Shown here: piece by piece, positions 36,229-48,442 of the stretch
Numbering within the stretch: the first letter of the stretch is position 1
Layout: each line of letters opens with the position of its first letter
NCBI GenBank assembly: GCA_025667525.1
Contig: CM046877.1
Coordinates: 260,311,706 to 260,375,705 of the forward strand
Length of the DNA: 64,000 bases
Reading direction: 5' to 3'
Origin: Glebionis coronaria
Taxonomy: Eukaryota > Streptophyta > Magnoliopsida > Asterales > Asteraceae
Position numbers and translations under genes: made by a program
The notes under the pieces: model-generated
Seen by the model: only the letters and a program-made list of their open reading frames with translations
Databases searched by the model: none
What the model was told of the DNA's origin: nothing

Positions 36229-37441
36229 TGAAAATTAAATACAATACTTGAAAATTAAATACAATACTTGAACGAAAATTACAATTAACCTAAAATCTAA
36301 TTTTGCATAAAATAAAATTAAAAATAAAAAAGGCACACCGATTACACATTTATTGGGGGTTTTATAGGCAAACCCCAAAACCTTGTTGGTGAAACTTGGT
36401 GAGCAAGGAGAGTGATCTTGACCATCCATTCTTCTTCTCTCTTTCATATATCTTGATCTACGACTGAAATTACACCAAGGGTTACATGGATCGCCAGAAT
36501 GGACAACTTGTGCTAGTTGTGTTTGTTTACAGCTGACTTGGGTTCTCATGATTGGTAGATTGGGGAATATTGGGTGTCACAGCCAATTAAATCAGGGGAA
36601 GGAGCCACGTCAGGATTAAGGACAACATCATGTTGCTTCCGATAAACTTGGGGATTTAATCCCCCAACGTGTGAATCACACGAATCCACAAAAGCCCCAA
36701 AAGTTTGGTGTAATTTTTTTATTAGGTTTTTTGGAATAGTAATTTTTTCAGGTTTATTTAGGGTTGATGGTGAAAAAAATAGGGAGGCTGCGTTTTGTTT
36801 TGTGAGAGAGAAAAGGGGAAGGGTGCATTGTTTTTATCGAATGTGTGTGGGTAAATGTGAGGTGTGTTGATGTTGACCGGGTAAATAAACAATCTGTTTA
36901 TTCTTTTTCTTTTCTTGACCAAACGGGTATTCAAAGCCCAATATTCACTCCTTTTATTATTTTAGCAAAAAGAATGGGCTTGAAGCCAAACACTTCATCC
37001 GTTTTTATTGTAAAAGAAATGGCCTTTGTCATGGGCTTGTCCAAACAATAGATAACTAGTTTTTGCTAATTGGCTTTTTAGCCCATTAGTCCCAATGTGG
37101 GTCCCACGAGCCCAAATAATCTTCAACAAGTTAAATCAACTAAAACGAACTCGATTTCGGCTTCTTTGATCATTTCTTTTAAACCCGTGTCGAATTTTCC
37201 GGTTTTCGTGATCTTTGGCACACTTTTGGTTCTTTGACTTTGTCTTCGTCTCTTTCTTGGACTTCTCTTCAACATTTGACCGTGAAATCCCGTGTTTTCT
37301 TTCCTTTTGATCTTTTGTACCTATTTCACACAAAAACACAAAACCACGCGTAATTCCGACTTTAACGATATTAAACACATGATTAGGTCTTGTTTTTCAT
37401 TGATTTTAGTGGCAAAAGGATAAGTGTTTACACACTTATTA
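36229..37441 (-). repeat. 3' LTR of element G
   Basis: Ends ACACTTATTA in plus next to the polypurine tract. A 20-bp piece (GAAAATTAAATACAATACTT) is duplicated at its outer end. Homologous to the E LTR in its first 300 bp. Confidence 0.82.
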
Positions 37442-37457
37442 AATCCCCTACACTTGA
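37442..37457 (-). other. Polypurine tract of element G
   Basis: Minus strand TCAAGTGTAGGGGATT, nearly identical to the tract of E at 24560-24574. Confidence 0.8.
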
Positions 37458-39280
37458 CCATTGCAATGACCCCATTCAATGCATTATTTTAAAGCATAAA
37501 GTTACATTTTCCTCATAATTAACCCATCTCGGCCTTTATTAAGATATACTATTACTACTACAATAAAGATAAAAACTTTAAAGGAAATAAAAGTTATAAC
37601 AGTTTATTAACTTGGAAATTATTTGATGGAAGAAACTCGTAAAGAAATCTAAGACTTAAATTAGGGCTCTAGTGTCATGAATATTAATCATCCTCAAGTT
37701 TCACGTGCCCCATACTAAGCTTAAAAACAAGATCATTGTTTACCATAAGTTCTCAAGTTAAAACCACTTATATAAGATAAATGTGTAAAACTCTTTCTCC
37801 AATTCCAAAGTTGCATCTCTAGCTTTTAAGGATTGTCATTCACCCGTAGGCTCATTTGACTTATTTAATAATTATTGGTACAAAAATGAAGGCAAAACGG
37901 TGCAAACCCGACACTCAAAACCTAACCTCGTCCTCAAAAACGTTGTCACTAAAGTAAGCCCACATCAAGGATAATTTAACACGATTTGGGGAATAAATTC
38001 CTGGATCCGAAATTTGGCCAATAGTACTACTTATTAATTATTCCTCCAAAGTCATGTTTACTTTATGTGGAGTTTAACAAATTCACATCATATACCCTTA
38101 GGCTCTTTAAGATGTAAAAATGCTCCTCATCTATTGTCCACATCCTAAGGCTCCTTGAACGATAAATGAGGGAATTGATTTTTTAGATCAATTTTTATTC
38201 AACACTTACCATGCCATACACCCTAAGGCTCTAATGACAAGGTTCGTGCTACATGCCCCACACCCTAAGGCTCCTTGAGGTCATGTTTTAATCTTATTCT
38301 TTCTTATTTATGATATATATAGTAGGCCAAATTCCGTGGTCCCATGGTCTGAATACCTCCTACTTAGTGGTTATGAGCCACCTTAGTCAGAAGTCCACAA
38401 CGCTGACACCCTCAATGTGTTCATGCTTTAACTATAAGGAGATAAAAGATTTGGCTAAGAGTTACGATATCGAATCTACACCGCAAAAATCGTCATTTAT
38501 TAAGCAATTAAATATACAAGCTGGAAGAAAGAGCCACAAAAACTCATATAAGCAAGAATTAACCCTTAAACTTATTATCAACTCTATCATCTCTCGTTCT
38601 CTACAATTTAAAATCTCAAGGAATGAGACTCGTGGATGCGTAGCCTAATAAACCAATTAAGGTTCATATGGTTAAGGATACTCGCTAGAGTAAACTCGGG
38701 TTGAGTCAAAATATTCACGACGGGCCTAATATATCAAAGATATCTAAACTTGTTAAAACCATTTTATTCATTTTTTTTTTTACTTTATTCTTGAAATGGA
38801 AAGTATAAGTACGATGCGATGACAAAAGGAAAGAAAATAAATGGAAATACTACTAGGCCAAAGTAGATCAAAAATTTTGAAAAACGTTGAATAATTTTGA
38901 ATTTTCCGGTTAAATGAGGTCAAATTCATGGAAAAGTCTACTAAAATTCGATAGAAGGCCCCCCTACACTTAAAATAAACATTGTCCTGAATGTTTAAGC
39001 ATGTGGGAGAATAAACTCCCCTACACTTAGGACATTGCGTACGTTGTTTAAATCGAGCTAAGGAAGAGACAACTAAAGTGATTACATTTATTGTCTTATT
39101 TATATACAAAGTTGAACCACAAAAGCAAAAACTTATCGAAGAAACCGGGTATACGGGAACACGGGATCACGGGTCGCGTCAAAAACACCAAAGGTGGATC
39201 ATTAAAGCACAAATCCCTGGACACAATACATCTTTCTTTTTTTTCTTTTTTTTAACTAAAAGTAATTTTTTTATTATAAC
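37458..39280 (-). other. 3' noncoding remnant of element G
   Basis: Homologous to 22860-24560 of E: the AAGTGTAGGGG words and GGGAGTTTATTCTCCC palindrome recur at 38960-39035 on the minus strand. Four diverged copies of a CCCTAAGGCTCCTTGA-type word lie at about 38098-38285. The deletion joint with the 5' LTR is a T-rich low-complexity stretch (39230-39275). No ORF is supported. Confidence 0.75.
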
Positions 39281-40478
39281 TGAAAATTAAATACAATACT
39301 TGAAAGAAAATTACAATTAACCTAAAATCTAATTTTGCATAAAATAAAATTAAAAATAAAAAAGGCACACCGATTACACATTTGATGGGGGTTTTTATAG
39401 GCAAACCCCAAAACCTTGTTGGTGAAACTTGGTGAGCAAGGAGAGTGATCTTGACAATCCATTCTTCTTCTCTCTTTCATATGTCTTGATCTACGGCTGA
39501 AAATACACCAAGGGTTAAATGGATCGCCAGCATGGACAACTTGTGCTAGTTGTGTTTGTTTAGAGCTGACTTGGGTTCTCATGATTGGTGGATTGGGGAA
39601 TATTGGCTGTCACAACCAATTAAATCAGGGGAAGGAGCCACGTCAGGATTAAGGACCACATCATGTTGCTTCCGATAAACTTGGGGATTTAATCCCCCAA
39701 CGTGTGAATCACACGAATCCATAAAATCCCCAAAACTTTGGTGTAATTTTTTTGATTAAGTTTTTTTGGAATAGTAATTTTCTCAGGTTTATTTAGGGTT
39801 GATGGTGAAAAAAATAGGGAGGCTGCGTTTTGTTTTGTGAGAGAGAAAAGGGGAAGAGTGCATTGTTTTTATCGAATGTGTGTGGGTAAATGTGAGGTGT
39901 GTTGATGTTGACTGGGTAAATAAACAATCCGTTTATTTCTTTTCTTTTCTTGACCAAACGGGTATTCAAAGCCCAATATTCACTCCTTTTATTATTTTAG
40001 CAAAAAGAATGGGCTTGAAGCCCAAACACTTCATCCGTTTTTATTGTAAAAGAACTGGGCCTTGTCATGGGCTTGTCCAAACAATAGATAACTAGTTTTT
40101 GCTAATGGGCTTTTTTAGCCCATTAGTCCCAATGTGGGTCCCACAAGCCCAAATAATCTTCAACAAGTTAAATCCACTAAAACGAACTCGATTTCGGCTT
40201 CCTTGATCATTTCTTTTAAACCCGTGTCGAATTTGCCGGTTTTCGTGATCTTTGGCACACTTTTGGTTCTTTGACTTTGTCTTCGTCTCTTTCTTGGACT
40301 TTTGTTCAACATTTGTCCGTGAAATCCCGTGTTTTCTTTCCTTTTGATCTTTTGTACCTATTTCACAGAAAAACACAAAACCACGCGTAATTCCGACTTT
40401 TACGATATTTAGCACATGATTAGGTCTTGTTTTTCATTGATTTTAGTGGCAAAAGGATAAGTGTTTACACACTTATTA
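39281..40478 (-). repeat. 5' LTR of element G
   Basis: Matches 36229-37441 with only a few percent difference by eye. No primer binding site follows its inner end, which marks the deletion breakpoint. Confidence 0.82.
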
Positions 40479-40757
40479 TGTTATTATTGATCTAAAGAAG
40501 GAAGGAGAGAAGAAGAACTAGAGAGAGAAAGCTAGGGAGAGAAAGGAGAGAATAAGAGAAAGAAAGATGTATTGAGTGAAATGTGAAACCAACAACTAAC
40601 CAACCACCCTAACATGATAGGAGGGAGTATATATAGCCCACCCTACATGTGGGCTTGATGGGCTATATTGTTTACATAATGGATCACGAGCCCATACTAC
40701 GTATAACTCGTTGGAGTGACCGATCCTTCCTAAATACGCAAAAACGTATTTCCAACA
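40479..40757 (-). repeat. 5' LTR of element F, outer part
   Basis: Matches 26697-26972, overlapping the inner part (36099-36228) by about 100 bp. It ends TTTCCAACA, followed by the ggtga TSD. TATA-like TATATATA at 40628-40635. Confidence 0.88.
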
Positions 40758-40762
40758 GGTGA
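40758..40762. repeat. Right target-site duplication of element F
   Basis: ggtga, partner of 26658-26662. Confidence 0.88.
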
Positions 40763-41040
40763 TGAAGGATATTTTGTGGGATACTATATGAATAGCAAGG
40801 GGTATAGGGTTTATAACAAGAAGTCTAAGTTTATTACAAAAAATGTGCATGATGATTTCTTGGAGAATAAACCTAGTGATCCTGAGTGTGGACCAAATTG
40901 GCTGTTTGATTTAGAGCCATTATCTAGGTCCATATTGTATATGCCTGTAACTAATCCAGAAATATTTGAAGCATCTATTGTTGATGATGCACGTATACAA
41001 GCCAAAGAGGTGACATGATCAAAGGCTGCTAAACCCATTC
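40763..41040 (+). pseudogene. Element A integrase, part 3 of 3 (C-terminus)
   Basis: Continues GDEGYFVGYYMNSKGYRVYN directly from 26662. It ends with [21 protein letters not shown] and a TGA. This matches the integrase C-terminus of B (55560-55700) closely. Confidence 0.85.
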
Positions 41041-42480
41041 CTTCATTCAACTTTCTCAACATACCTATTTGGAGTGAAGAGTTCATTACAACATCTACTC
41101 CTGCAAGGGACGAGGGAAGAAAGCAACAAGTAGAGCCACAACTTGATGAAACATTCAGTGAATCTCTATCCGCTGACAAACCTATGGCATACGCTGACAG
41201 CTCTATACTAGCCGATGACACATAAGAACCAAACGCTGACAGCTGGCTTTCATCCTCTGACAAAAACATTCTTGAGCTTGTTGAAGGTTCTATACCCAAT
41301 GAAGGTATCAGTGGACACAATCCATCCACTTACAACATGTTTCCTATTTCAAGTGGGTATGGAAGAAATGATAATCGTGATCTTGGTAATTTGGAATCCA
41401 AAATTCAAGACACACAATATTTGGGGGAGGAATTCTTACTAAGGTGGCGAAAATTCCTCCTCCCACTCAAATAATTGGTGATATTAATACTCCTGTTCAG
41501 ACTATAGGGAAAAAAAGATTCATGGTGGATTTATTGCCAATATGCACAAGAATGATGATACTCCTTTAATTCAAGAATGTTTGTTTGCTTGTTTTCTATC
41601 AAAATCAGAATCTACGAAGACTTTTTATGCTCTTATAGAAGAAAGATAGGTTGAAGTGAAGCAAGATGAGATTCATCTGTTTGCAATACAAGATGTTTGG
41701 GAGCTTGTGGATTGTCCAAGACATATTAGACCTATTGGAGCACGTTGGTTCTAAGGAACAAAAAGGATGAGAGAGGCATTGTGATTAGAAACAAGGCAAG
41801 ATTGATTGCTCAGGGATATACACAGGAAGAAGGTGTTGATTTTGAAGAGGTTTTTGCAACTGTTGCTAGGATAGAAGCAATAAGAATTTTCCTAGCCTAT
41901 GCATCCTACATGGGTTTCAAAGTCTACCAAATGGACGTGAAGAGTGCTTTCTTGTATGGAACAATTAAGGAAGAAGTGTATGTTATGCATCCTCCTAGTT
42001 TTGAAGATCTAAAGCATCCAGATAAAGTGTACCGAGTTAAAAAGGCAATGTATGGCCTTCATCGGGGCCCTAGAGCTTGGTATGGTACTCTTTCCACATA
42101 CTTAGTGGAAATGGCTTTAAGAGGGTCACCATAGACCAGACCTTATTCACAAAGAAAAATGGGAAGGATTTTGTTCTTGTACAGGTCTATGCTTATGCTA
42201 TTATCTTTGGTTCATCAAATCCAAAGATGAGTGAGGAGTTCTCTAAGCTTATGACAGATAAATTTCAAATGAGTGCTATGGGAGAAATGGACTTCTTTCT
42301 TGGTTTACAAGCTCAACAGAAAGAAGATGGTATCTTTATCTCTCATGACAAATATGTGGCTGAAATTTTGAAGAAATTTGGTTTCTCACCCGATGAGAAA
42401 TGGGCTAGCACTCCCATGGATAGGGAACACCCCTGGGAAAAGATTGGGGATGGTAAGGAAGTTGATGTCAGACACTAGGT
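41041..42480 (+). pseudogene. Element A linker and reverse transcriptase (decayed)
   Basis: The linker (41041-41640) includes SADKPMAYADSSILADD-type 7-residue repeats at about 41165-41260. RT blocks follow: [27 protein letters not shown], then after a frameshift near 41748 [33 protein letters not shown] and [12 protein letters not shown]. The copia active site YVDD is VYAYAIIFG (about 42190), so polymerase activity is lost. Confidence 0.88.
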
Positions 42481-43130
42481 CAATTCTTGGATCATTGATG
42501 TATCTCAAAGCATCTAGGCCATACATTATGTTTGATGTATGTGCATGTGCACGTCACTAGGTAACTCCTAAATTGTGTCATCTTCATGCTGTCAAAAGGA
42601 TCTTTAGGTATCTTAGGTGCTATCCTAGCTCGGGCATATAGTACCCTAAAGATTCTCCATTGGATCTTATTAGCTATTCAGACAGTGATTATGGAGGTGA
42701 TAATGGAGATAGGAAATCAACAACTGGTGGATGTCAGTTCTTGGGGAGTAGGTTGATCTCTTGGCAATGCAAGAAATAAACGGTGGTAGCCAATATAACA
42801 ATGGAGGCATAGTATGTAGCTGCTGCTGCATGTTGTGGGAAAGTGCTATGGATTCAAAATCAACTATTGGACTATGGGTACAATTTTATACATACCAAGA
42901 TTTTTGTAGACATTAATAGTACATTATGCATCATTAAAAATCCTGTACATCATTCTAAAACCAAATATATAAAGATTAGACATCATTTTATAAGAGATTG
43001 TTTTGAAAAAGGTTTAATTTATCTTGATAAAATTGACACAAAACAAAATGTGTCAGATCTTTTAACTAAATCTTTTGATGTTGGGAGGTTCCAGTACTTG
43101 GTCTCATGTATTGGGATGATCAATCCTTAA
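42481..43130 (+). pseudogene. Element A RNase H (decayed)
   Basis: SILGSLMYLKASRP leads into the RNase H with YSDSDYGGDNGDRKSTTGG, then WQCKK, TAA (42777-42779), TVVANITMEA, and the C-terminal KTKYIKIRHHFIRDCFEKG. The frame ends at CIGMINP. The TAA after WQCKK is at the same place in element B. Confidence 0.88.
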
Positions 43131-44336
43131 AAATGTGGTTTTAGAAATTGATGTAAACTATGTACAGGGTGTGCACAGTTATTATTCTTTGTAAAAGTTA
43201 GATTTTTCCACTATATTTTTCTATCCATTGACAAAGGAATTCTATCCGCTGACAAATGGAAAGAAGCCGCTGACATCCTTTGTGGTAGTTTTTTTGGTTT
43301 TTCATCTAACAATGCAGGCATGTAGCGCAAATTTTAAGAATAGATACAGAGTTGCTTATGAACTAAAGAAGTGTGCCAAAACGGTTTATTTATGATGGTT
43401 CGAATAATTCTATTCCTATCTTGAAATAAAAAAATTTGTCATATATTTTTATAAGCATTGTTTAAGGGGAGGTTTTAGGAAAAGCTTTAGGATTTTGGGT
43501 CTTCTTAGAATACTCTCATTACAATTCTAGATTGTGTCCACAGGTGAGTGGGGTATACATTATGATGCCATGTTTTTATACACTTGGTGGACTTTTTAAA
43601 CCTTGAGGCACTGTAGTATGCACGTAATTTATTTTGCATGCATGCTGCCAAGACCTTTTGACCTAGATTAGGATTGGTCGGATGGGAGACTTGGGATACA
43701 TATTTTGGGCTTACTTGGGAGTTACAAAGATTTTATAAAAGATAACTTCACCCTTGAAAATTGTGTAAGAAATGGACACTTGAGGACAATTATGTCTATC
43801 TTGCTTAAGCAAGTGTGTATGATTGGACAGTTCTTGTGATGCTCAGCCATTTAGGGTAAACGTTGTTTTCCTTAGGATTAAAGTCTTTGTTATGTCTTTT
43901 CTTTTTATTTATTCTTTTCATTTTTGACCTACTAACATAAGAAATTTTATCCACCGACAAGCACATTTTTAGCCCCAGACACAGCCAATCTAAACACTGA
44001 CAAATATAGCCGTTGCCGCTGACAAAATTTTGACTGTTGAAAAACACTGGGTCCTAACCAGTTGTATCTTTTATGATATTTTGAGCTGTAATTTTTGGGG
44101 AGTGGTTATTATCTTTAATTGGTATGAGATATGTTTTATTTTTTCAAAGATTTTCATTATTACTTTTGAGACTTTTTCTCACTTACCTCTATTTTTAACC
44201 AATAACATCTCTCTCTCTCTCTACTACTATATATTTGGCTCACTCTATTGTGTACAGTGCAACTTGCAATATTTGTTTCACACATTTCCCCATTACTCTA
44301 AACCTTTTACCTTCATTAAAATTTTCACTTTCAACC
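43131..44336 (+). other. Noncoding region of element A between RNase H and extra ORF
   Basis: About 1.2 kb, alignable with 52068-53334 of B. It carries CCGCTGACA-type motifs at about 43228-43275 and 43950-44030. TATATATTTGG at 44228-44238, followed by CTCACTC, is a TATA-like site 109 bp before the extra ORF; B has TATAAATTTGG at the same distance. Confidence 0.7.
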
Positions 44337-44511
44337 ATGGCGCCAAAGTTTAAACCTGCTGGTGCTGTCATGGAATTCAAATATCAACACAATATGCTTG
44401 CATATTTGGAAGTAGATAGACAACAGCCTCAAAATACACAGATGATAGAGTATTTGTTGGGCTTCTCATCTAAGATATGTACTTACTCATGCTCCTATCA
44501 TCCCTGTCACA
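44337..44511 (+). pseudogene. Start of the extra 3' ORF of element A, cut by element C
   Basis: ATG at 44337 opens MAPKFKPAGAVMEFKYQHNM, clearly homologous to the 427-residue segment of B (52067). After about 50 codons (with an added codon-shift near 44460) it reaches APIIPVT, and element C begins at 44512. Confidence 0.85.
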
Positions 44512-47283
44512 TGTAAAACCCGCACGAAATGCGTAAGAACATTAATTACATGAAAACACGGATTAATTAAACTTTATATTAATTAATGCATGACAAGTAA
44601 TACCTATATTAATTGCTTAATAATATGTATTTATATATAATAATTAAAACACGGCAAGAACTAACTTGAACTTAAAACACGAACATGTCTCATGAGTATT
44701 TATACACGAGAATTAGTAAAACACGAAAACCAAAAAGTATAAAGACGTATTTGTTTGGCCGGTTTTAAAGAAAGAAAGAACGGGCCCATGGCCCAACCCA
44801 TTTAATAATTTAACAAGTCAGGAAAACAACTTTTCTTTTCATTTTACAAGTTTAAACAAAAAGTCAAAAACCCTAGCTTGTTTTCTCTCTTTGGCCGCCG
44901 GTTCTAGCAAGGAAAAGGGGAAGGAAAAAAATGATTTGATTTTTATTTTGGTTACGGGTTGTGTTCGTGTTCATAAGTCTTAATCATTACACATTGGTAT
45001 TTCATAGATCTTTAATCGTTATTTTCTTTCATTTCATTATGTTATGATCAACTAAATTAGTCTAGTAAAACATGATAAATGAATGATTAATGCATGAAAT
45101 AAATGAGTTTTGGTCGGGTTTTGATTGTTTAGTCATGAGAACCGAGACCACAAGGTGTCTCGGTGGGAATTACCAACAGCCGGGTATGTTTGGCTTGGCA
45201 GAGGAAACCGAGAGCCTCACAGCCCTCGGTGGGAAGCGGTCGCACAACAAGGGGTACCGGCTCAAACCGTGGGTACTTTGGCAAAGCAGGTGGAAACCGG
45301 TGAAGCCAGTGGCTACCATGTGCAGTCGGTATCAAGGCCACATCCTTGTAGCTGTGGTGGGGTGTTTGTTTGATTGTTACTGTGACCGTGACAATGGGTC
45401 TCAGTAGGCTCGGGTCTCGGGGCTCGGGTACACGACAACACAAGGGTGTGTTTTGTTAATCATTTTGTCAAAATTACTTTATGTTAATGTAATTAGTTAC
45501 ATTTAAATAAACAAGTTATAATTAATTAAATAAACTATGGACTTAGGATATAATTAAGTTTAATCATTCATGGAATAAAACACATGACACATTAATTTAA
45601 TTAAGGACTAAGCTTAATTATTTAATTACACTTTAATCATGATTTAATTTAATTAATATCATACTTTTATTTAATTCTACAATTTACAAGTTATGGTAAA
45701 GTTTTATCAAATAAAATCGTGTCATATTATTAATTAATAATCACCTATAAATCATGCAATATATTACTAATTAATAATTATCATTTTAGACTAAAGTATT
45801 CGTTTTTAATAAAATTTACTATATTATAACATTTAATACACCATGACTTATAAATCATGCTTATTAAGCTTTTGATTATATTTTATACTTATTAAACAAG
45901 CGTATTACTATTTATAGAAACTTTCTATTTTTGAAAACTTACTAATTATGGAAAGTTACTATTTTTGGAAACTTACTATTTATGGAAATCAGTTATTTTT
46001 GGAAAGTTACTTATATGAAACAACAACTATAATAACACATAGGACATGAAATACATTAATCAAAACATATGAAAACACTAAGAAATATATGATAATAAAT
46101 GAAACAATAAAACAAGTCAAGAACATGTAAAACAAGACAAGAACAAGTAAATCAAGTTAAGAAAAAGTAAAGTAACTAATAATCAGTAAGTATACATTAA
46201 ACAGACAACTCATTCACGTCCCTTATTTATGTAGCACTCGTGAATTCGGAGTAGCCACTTTCCGCCTTCATCTTCATTTCATTACTGGACATAAGGTACG
46301 GATATTCCGTCCTTCAGTAAGGACATTCTTTTCCTATATTTAGGATTCCCCGTTTGCTGTCATATGTTTTCCCTAGTAGTTTACATTAAACTTTTCAGTA
46401 ATTACTATGATTAGCATTTTAAACTGCCTGAGTTATATTCATGCATGCCATGTTCCACCTAGTTATGAGGTACCATAACCATAACACTTGAGGCACCGGT
46501 GTTATGACTCTTCTGCGTTGAGAGTGATTGCTCGCGGCATCCCTTTTAGTTATTTGCCGTTTATATTACTATCATGTGGGACGAATGGGTGCATCCTAGT
46601 ACATGTTTAGAAGATTACAAGGTAAATGTGGTGTGTGCTCTACATCCGTTACATGGAATTGATCCCTCCACCCAGACTATTATAATTAGAGGCAACCCCT
46701 CTAATTGCATGACGAGGTCACCCCTCTATGTATTCATGCACGTTGATATATATCATGACCTATATGAGCTCTTTGGCATTTAAATTATTTTGCATGCATG
46801 ATCATAAGACTTTTCAGAATAAACATAAGACTTTCCAGTATAAACATAAGGCTTTTTAGTATAAACATCAGAATTTTCAGTATAAATCAGTTTTAAAACA
46901 ACTTCTAGGTTTTCTAGGACTTACACATTTTCCGCTGCTTTTCATATCTTTTGTGTATGTTTCAGTATTCATTTTCATGTCATATATCCGTTCACTGAGC
47001 GTATTGCTCAACCGTATAATTTCTTTCCATGACCCAAACGGCAGGTACCCAAGGACAAACTTGAGCATGGAGAGGATGTGCATAGAATGTGAGCTACTTT
47101 ATACTTCTTTTCCTTTTGCACTTCATTTACTTTATGCATGTTTGAGTTTATGTTATGGGATCTGATGTTTGATTCTTATTTTCCTTTATAGTCATTTATG
47201 TTTTAAGACATATTACCTTGCATGCTTTGATGACACGTCATAATTATCATGTAACGGTCCACTTATCAAAGTGAGGTGTCACA
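44512..47283 (+). repeat. 5' LTR of element C
   Basis: 2772 bp, TGTAAAACCCGCACG to GAGGTGTCACA. A GC-rich island (about 45130-45430) in AT-rich surroundings holds two hairpins (ACCGAGAC/GTCTCGGT at 45141-45164; ACCGAG/CTCGGT at 45207-45230). Open frames across the island on both strands (45090-45443) are by-products of its composition. Repeats GGAAACTTACTATTTTTGG-like lie at 45915-46010. Confidence 0.88.
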
Positions 47284-47287
47284 ATTA

Positions 47288-47300
47288 TGGGATCAGAGCC
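47288..47300 (+). other. Primer binding site of element C
   Basis: TGGGATCAGAGCC, one mismatch from the tRNA-iMet complement TGGTATCAGAGCC, four bases after the LTR. Confidence 0.8.
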
Positions 47301-48019
47301 CAAGGTTTCGACCTGTTGGGTCTAAAACTTGACTTGTGACTAGTGGGTAGTCACCAGGCCTTCCTAGAACGACGTTTGTTACATTCCATGTGACGATAAT
47401 TTTATTTTTGAGTATTGTTGAAACCTTAATCATGATGTTTCCATTGAAGTTTTGACTAGTATCAATTGGACTACAACCATCCATATTTCGTCCCATGTTC
47501 TTAATTTCTATCCATGATATTTTTCCCTTGGAATTTTACAAGTATGGATTGAACCATAATCATCCATACTTAGTCACATGTCTTTTCTTTAAATTTTGTG
47601 GATGAACCATAGCCGTCCACACCAGTCAATCTTAAATCTCTATTGATTGTGATTTTATGTTCGTTATGACAACTACGTTTTCTTACCCTCGTGTTGATTT
47701 TGTTTTCATGCTGATTATGTGCATGCCTCCTTATGATGATTATGTTTTCATCATGTTGATTTTGTTTTCATGATTAGACATGATGGATATCATTTAATCC
47801 TGCTTTCATGATAGGCATGGTTGGTTTTCATTAATCATGCTGATCATCGTTGCATTTTAATTAATCATACTTTTGTATTTTCTCTATGCAACCAGAATTA
47901 TGTCTATGCTAGAATTGCTAGGCTATCATGTTGCTCGCTTCAGTTCAATTTTCTAACCGTTTAACCAAATTATTCCTTTAAAATAATGTTAGATGGTTGA
48001 CACCCATACCGATCGTCTT

Positions 48020-48135
48020 ATGTGCATTCTACGTGTACTCAATGTACCATACTCTATGTGTACTTCATGTACCATATTCTAAGTGTACTACACGTACCGT
48101 AATCCATGTGTAATTCACTTACAATACTCCAGGAG
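48020..48135 (+). repeat. 28- to 30-bp tandem repeats in element C
   Basis: Four to five units of the type CTATGTGTACTTCATGTACC, each a few substitutions apart. Confidence 0.75.
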
Positions 48136-48364
48136 CATTCACCAGTCAATTCTCAATCATCCTAGGCGTATCCCACTTGCCAGATTATACAAGATGCTGA
48201 TGATGAAATTGACAGACAAGACGATAGTGACCACTACCATGGTAGCAACTATTCCATCAATAACAACAGAACTTAGGTAACGCATGTAACCTAAAGTACA
48301 AAGGCTAGCAGTCCAACAGATCCGCCAATTCTGGCATTTTGACCAAAATTTTCAACTCTATCCA

Positions 48365-48442
48365 TTTTCACATATGAAGACACATGTCAAAACATCCGTT
48401 AAGACACACGTCTCACGTATATTTTCTTAGACACATGTCAAG
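48365..48442 (+). repeat. 51-bp repeat array, left part
   Basis: ACATGTCAAAACATCCGT and CACACGTCTCACGTATA units continue at 60403-60640; element B was inserted within this array. Confidence 0.8.
48438..48442. repeat. Left target-site duplication of element B
   Basis: tcaag, repeated at 60403-60407. Confidence 0.85.

Larger units (their letters stand above)
36229..40478 (-). mobile_element. Element G: Athila-like deletion derivative
   Basis: Two LTRs of about 1.2 kb (36229-37441 and 39281-40478) flank only the 3' noncoding region and polypurine tract of an Athila-like element; PBS, gag and pol are gone. LTR starts (TAATAAGTGTGTAAACAC) and the 3' region are homologous to those of E. There is no matching TSD; about 100 bp of the F LTR is duplicated on both sides. 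Confidence 0.8.
26663..40757 (-). mobile_element. Element F: gag-only, non-autonomous copia-like element
   Basis: LTRs of about 310 bp (26663-26972, and 36099-36228 continued at 40479-40757) start TGTTGGAAATACG and end CCTACA on the minus strand. A tRNA-iMet-like PBS (36084-36096), polypurine tract (26973-26985) and a ggtga TSD confirm boundaries. Inside, from 5' to 3', lie a leader with an ATTCCGAT array, three 55-bp repeats, a broken gag-like region, a hairpin-rich tandem array and 3 kb of noncoding DNA. No protease, integrase or RT is seen, so mobility would have depended on another element. G is nested in the 5' LTR. Confidence 0.85.
10851..44511 (+). mobile_element. Element A: Ty1/copia retrotransposon, split by E, F and C
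   Basis: Pieces at 10851-15001, 26230-26662 and 40763-44511 join in order without gaps to give LTR, PBS, gag, protease, integrase, reverse transcriptase, RNase H and the start of an extra 3' ORF. PR-INT-RT-RH order is diagnostic of Ty1/copia. Integrase is interrupted twice, by E and by F, and the extra ORF is interrupted by C. The 3' LTR is not in the window. A has many stops and active-site losses (integrase first Asp and Glu, RT YVDD changed to YAYA). It is the same family as element B. Confidence 0.88.
47301..48442 (+). other. 5' internal region of element C (gag not recognisable)
   Basis: Expected gag position, but I recognise no gag blocks. It is built of degenerate tandem repeats: two copies of a (AA)CCAT-ATCCATAC... 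unit at about 47480-47640, TTTTGTTTTCATG words at 47695-47790, the 28- to 30-bp GTGTACTTCATGTACC units at 48020-48135, and the start of the 51-bp array at 48365. Confidence 0.55.

Noticed and set aside
38310..38648. 112-codon open frame in the G 3' region
   Set aside because: It lies in a noncoding region homologous to the non-coding 3' part of E, with no domain and no counterpart in E.
45090..45443. Overlapping open frames on both strands in the C LTR
   Set aside because: They coincide with the GC-rich hairpin island, have no domain I recognise, and are broken in the 3' LTR.
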